Shown: positions 62,513-64,000 of the stretch, in pieces
Layout: every line of letters begins with the position of its first letter
Position numbering within the stretch: position 1 is the first letter of the stretch
Origin: an uncultured Sphingomonas sp.
Lineage (GTDB): Bacteria > Pseudomonadota > Alphaproteobacteria > Sphingomonadales > Sphingomonadaceae
Direction: 5' to 3'
Assembly (NCBI GenBank): GCA_913775315.1
Contig: CAJYIX010000028.1
Span: 62,001-126,000 of the forward strand
DNA: 64,000 bases
Notes under the pieces: generated by a model
Seen by the model: the letters and a program-made list of their open reading frames with translations, nothing else
What the model was told of the DNA's origin: nothing
The model's database searches: none
Translations under genes and position numbers: made by a program

Positions 62513-64000
62513 TCAGAACTTCAGGCTGGCATCGATCCCGAAGGTACGCGGCGCGTTGAAGTTGCCGTAATCGCCCAGCACGTTGCCGATGCTGCCCGTC
62601 GTCACGTTGGACGTGGGCGCGCCGGGCAGGCTGTTCGACGGATCGCGGCGATAGACATATTGCTCGTCGAACAGGTTTCGCGCCCACACGCCCACCGTCA
62701 GCGCCTGTCCGCCGCCCATCGGAATGTCGGCAAGCGAGATGCGCCCATTGAACAGGAGCGACGCGTCGTTCTTCGTCGCAAACTGGTCGAAGGCCTGCGT
62801 CGCCTGCGCATAGTTGCCGTCGAGGTGGAATTTGAGCGTCGCCTCGCCCGCGACGGGCACCGCGTAATCGATCGATCCGCTGGCGGCGTTGCGGGGGGTG
62901 AAGACGATGTAGAAGTCCTGATAGACGCTGGTCGACCGCCCGGCGGCATCGCGCGCGGTAATCAGCACCGGCGGGATCTTCGTATAGGTATAGGCATAGG
63001 CGGCGTTGAGCGTCAGGCCCTCGGCCGGGTTGACGGTCAGGTCCACTTCGATCCCCCTGATCTTGGTGGTGCCGGGCGCGTTGATCGTGACGAGGTTGTT
63101 GAAGCTGCTCGATCCCACGAACTGGATCGAGCTGATATCGACCTGGCTGTCCTTGCGATCCATGATGTAGCCGGCGAGGTTCAGGCGCGCGCGGTGATCG
63201 AACAGGTCGGTCTTCAGCCCCACCTCGTACGACTTCACGTCCTCCGGATCGAAGGGCTGGTAGTTCGACGTGCGCGAACTCGCCCCGCCCGCGCGATAGC
63301 CCGTCGCGTACTTGGCATAGACGTGCGTCTGGTCGGTCACGTCATAGGCCAGCGTGACCATCGGGTTGAAGCGGTTCCAGCTCTTGTCGAGCGGCTCATA
63401 GCCCACGCTCGCCGCGGGCGGGTTGGTGTCGTAATTCACCCCGCGCGAGAGGTGCAGGACGCCGCGCTTGCGATCGTGCGTATAGCGCCCGCCGACCGTC
63501 AGGTGCAGCACGTCGGTCGCGTTCCACGTCACCTGGCCGTAAGCGGCATAGCTCTTCGACCAGACTTCGGACGCGCGATCAATGAACCGGCAACCGGGCG
63601 CAGAGCCCGCGGGCACCCCCGCCCCCGTGGTGATGCACGGATCGACGATCGTGTAGCCGGTGCCGGTCGCGTTCCACAGGTTCGAGCTGGGCGTCGCGGC
63701 ATCGTCGCTGACATGCTCGTTGAAGTAGAACAGGCCCGCCACGTAATCGATCGAGTCGACCGTGCCGACCGCCTGCAATTCCTGGCTGAACTGGCGCTGG
63801 CGCAGGTCGGCGAGGCTGTAGCGGCTGAACAGGCTGCCCGGCGTCGCGACGCCGTTGATCGTGACGGTATTGTTGGGCACGAACACCGGCGGCCGGTGGG
63901 CGCCGCCCGAATTGTCCCATTGGCTCGCGTCCACGCCGCGCCACGCGGTGATCGCGCGCAATTCCAGCTCGGAGCCGAGGTTCCATTTCAGGCTATTGGT
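62513..64000 (-). CDS. TonB-dependent receptor, C-terminal part (5' end outside window)
   Basis: The frame is open to the window edge (TNSLKWNLGSELELRAITAW at its visible start), so signal, TonB box and plug lie beyond 64000. The visible ~495 residues are beta-barrel repeats typical of sphingomonad oligosaccharide/aromatic receptors (LHLTVGGRYTHDRKRG; VYAKYATGYRAGGASSRTSN; PFDPEDVKSYEVGLKTDLFD; LTLNAAYAYTYTKIPP), ending FNAPRTFGIDASLKF. A Cys pair (DPCITTGAGV..PGCRFI) may form a loop disulfide. Substrate unknown. Confidence 0.93.
   Translation of the reverse strand, partial: TNSLKWNLGSELELRAITAWRGVDASQWDNSGGAHRPPVFVPNNTVTINGVATPGSLFSRYSLADLRQRQFSQELQAVGTVDSIDYVAGLFYFNEHVSDDAATPSSNLWNATGTGYTIVDPCITTGAGVPAGSAPGCRFIDRASEVWSKSYAAYGQVTWNATDVLHLTVGGRYTHDRKRGVLHLSRGVNYDTNPPAASVGYEPLDKSWNRFNPMVTLAYDVTDQTHVYAKYATGYRAGGASSRTSNYQPFDPEDVKSYEVGLKTDLFDHRARLNLAGYIMDRKDSQVDISSIQFVGSSSFNNLVTINAPGTTKIRGIEVDLTVNPAEGLTLNAAYAYTYTKIPPVLITARDAAGRSTSVYQDFYIVFTPRNAASGSIDYAVPVAGEATLKFHLDGNYAQATQAFDQFATKNDASLLFNGRISLADIPMGGGQALTVGVWARNLFDEQYVYRRDPSNSLPGAPTSNVTTGSIGNVLGDYGNFNAPRTFGIDASLKF

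Noticed and set aside
1-64000. CRISPR arrays, IS elements, prophage genes
   Set aside because: No regularly spaced repeats, transposase, integrase or phage structural genes were found.

Overview
The window looks like chromosomal DNA of a Sphingomonas-type alphaproteobacterium (inference). The signs are high GC with strong third-position G/C, several TonB-dependent receptors, the gene orders lptD-surA-pdxA-rsmA and hrcA-grpE, a metZ/apaG pair, and a ferulate operon whose feruloyl-CoA synthetase is of the ADP-forming acyl-CoA synthetase type known from Sphingobium. There is one tRNA gene, no rRNA, no CRISPR array, and no integrase or transposase.

Layout. 1-2 kb: 3' part of thrS, then infC, which probably starts at ATA. 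2-4.5 kb: a siderophore-type TonB-dependent receptor behind a Fur-box-like site. 4.2-9.5 kb (minus strand): small membrane protein, glnD, grpE, hrcA, and a DUF6438-like protein. 9.6-15 kb: rph and rdgB, then a ~2.9 kb block holding a small membrane protein, a nuclease toxin and three immunity genes, then hemW. 15-19 kb: a class A beta-lactamase-like hydrolase and the tightly overlapped metZ-apaG-lysR-GNAT operon. 19-24.7 kb: PMT-family glycosyltransferase, a GbsR/MarR regulator and a SRPBCC membrane protein that share one operator motif, trmFO, an EF-hand protein, and a squalene/phytoene-synthase-like protein. 24.7-29.1 kb: three TadG/TadE-type genes and a GAF histidine kinase. 29-41 kb: housekeeping genes (ettA, M28 peptidase, ndk, holC, pepA, lptD, surA, pdxA, rsmA). 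41-47.6 kb: TonB, a second siderophore-type receptor, and a divergent ABC-2 exporter with two DUF3526 permeases. 47.6-55 kb: a GH1 beta-glucosidase followed by a decaying tract (broken aldose epimerase, broken LuxR-type regulator, receptor with two in-gene deletions) in which only tRNA-Gly(CCC) and a secreted serine hydrolase look intact. 55-60 kb: a ferulate-to-vanillate operon (vdh, DUF3237, ferB, ferA). 60-64 kb: an OmpR/EnvZ-like two-component system and the C-terminal part of another receptor.

Most worth a second look: the toxin/immunity block between rdgB and hemW; the twin TTTCnGT-N4-ACnGAAA operators around the GbsR-like gene; the receptor/DUF3526 exporter module; and the contrast between an intact ferulate operon and its decayed neighbourhood. 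No decisively new system is proven here. Family names come from motif recognition by eye, without database searches.
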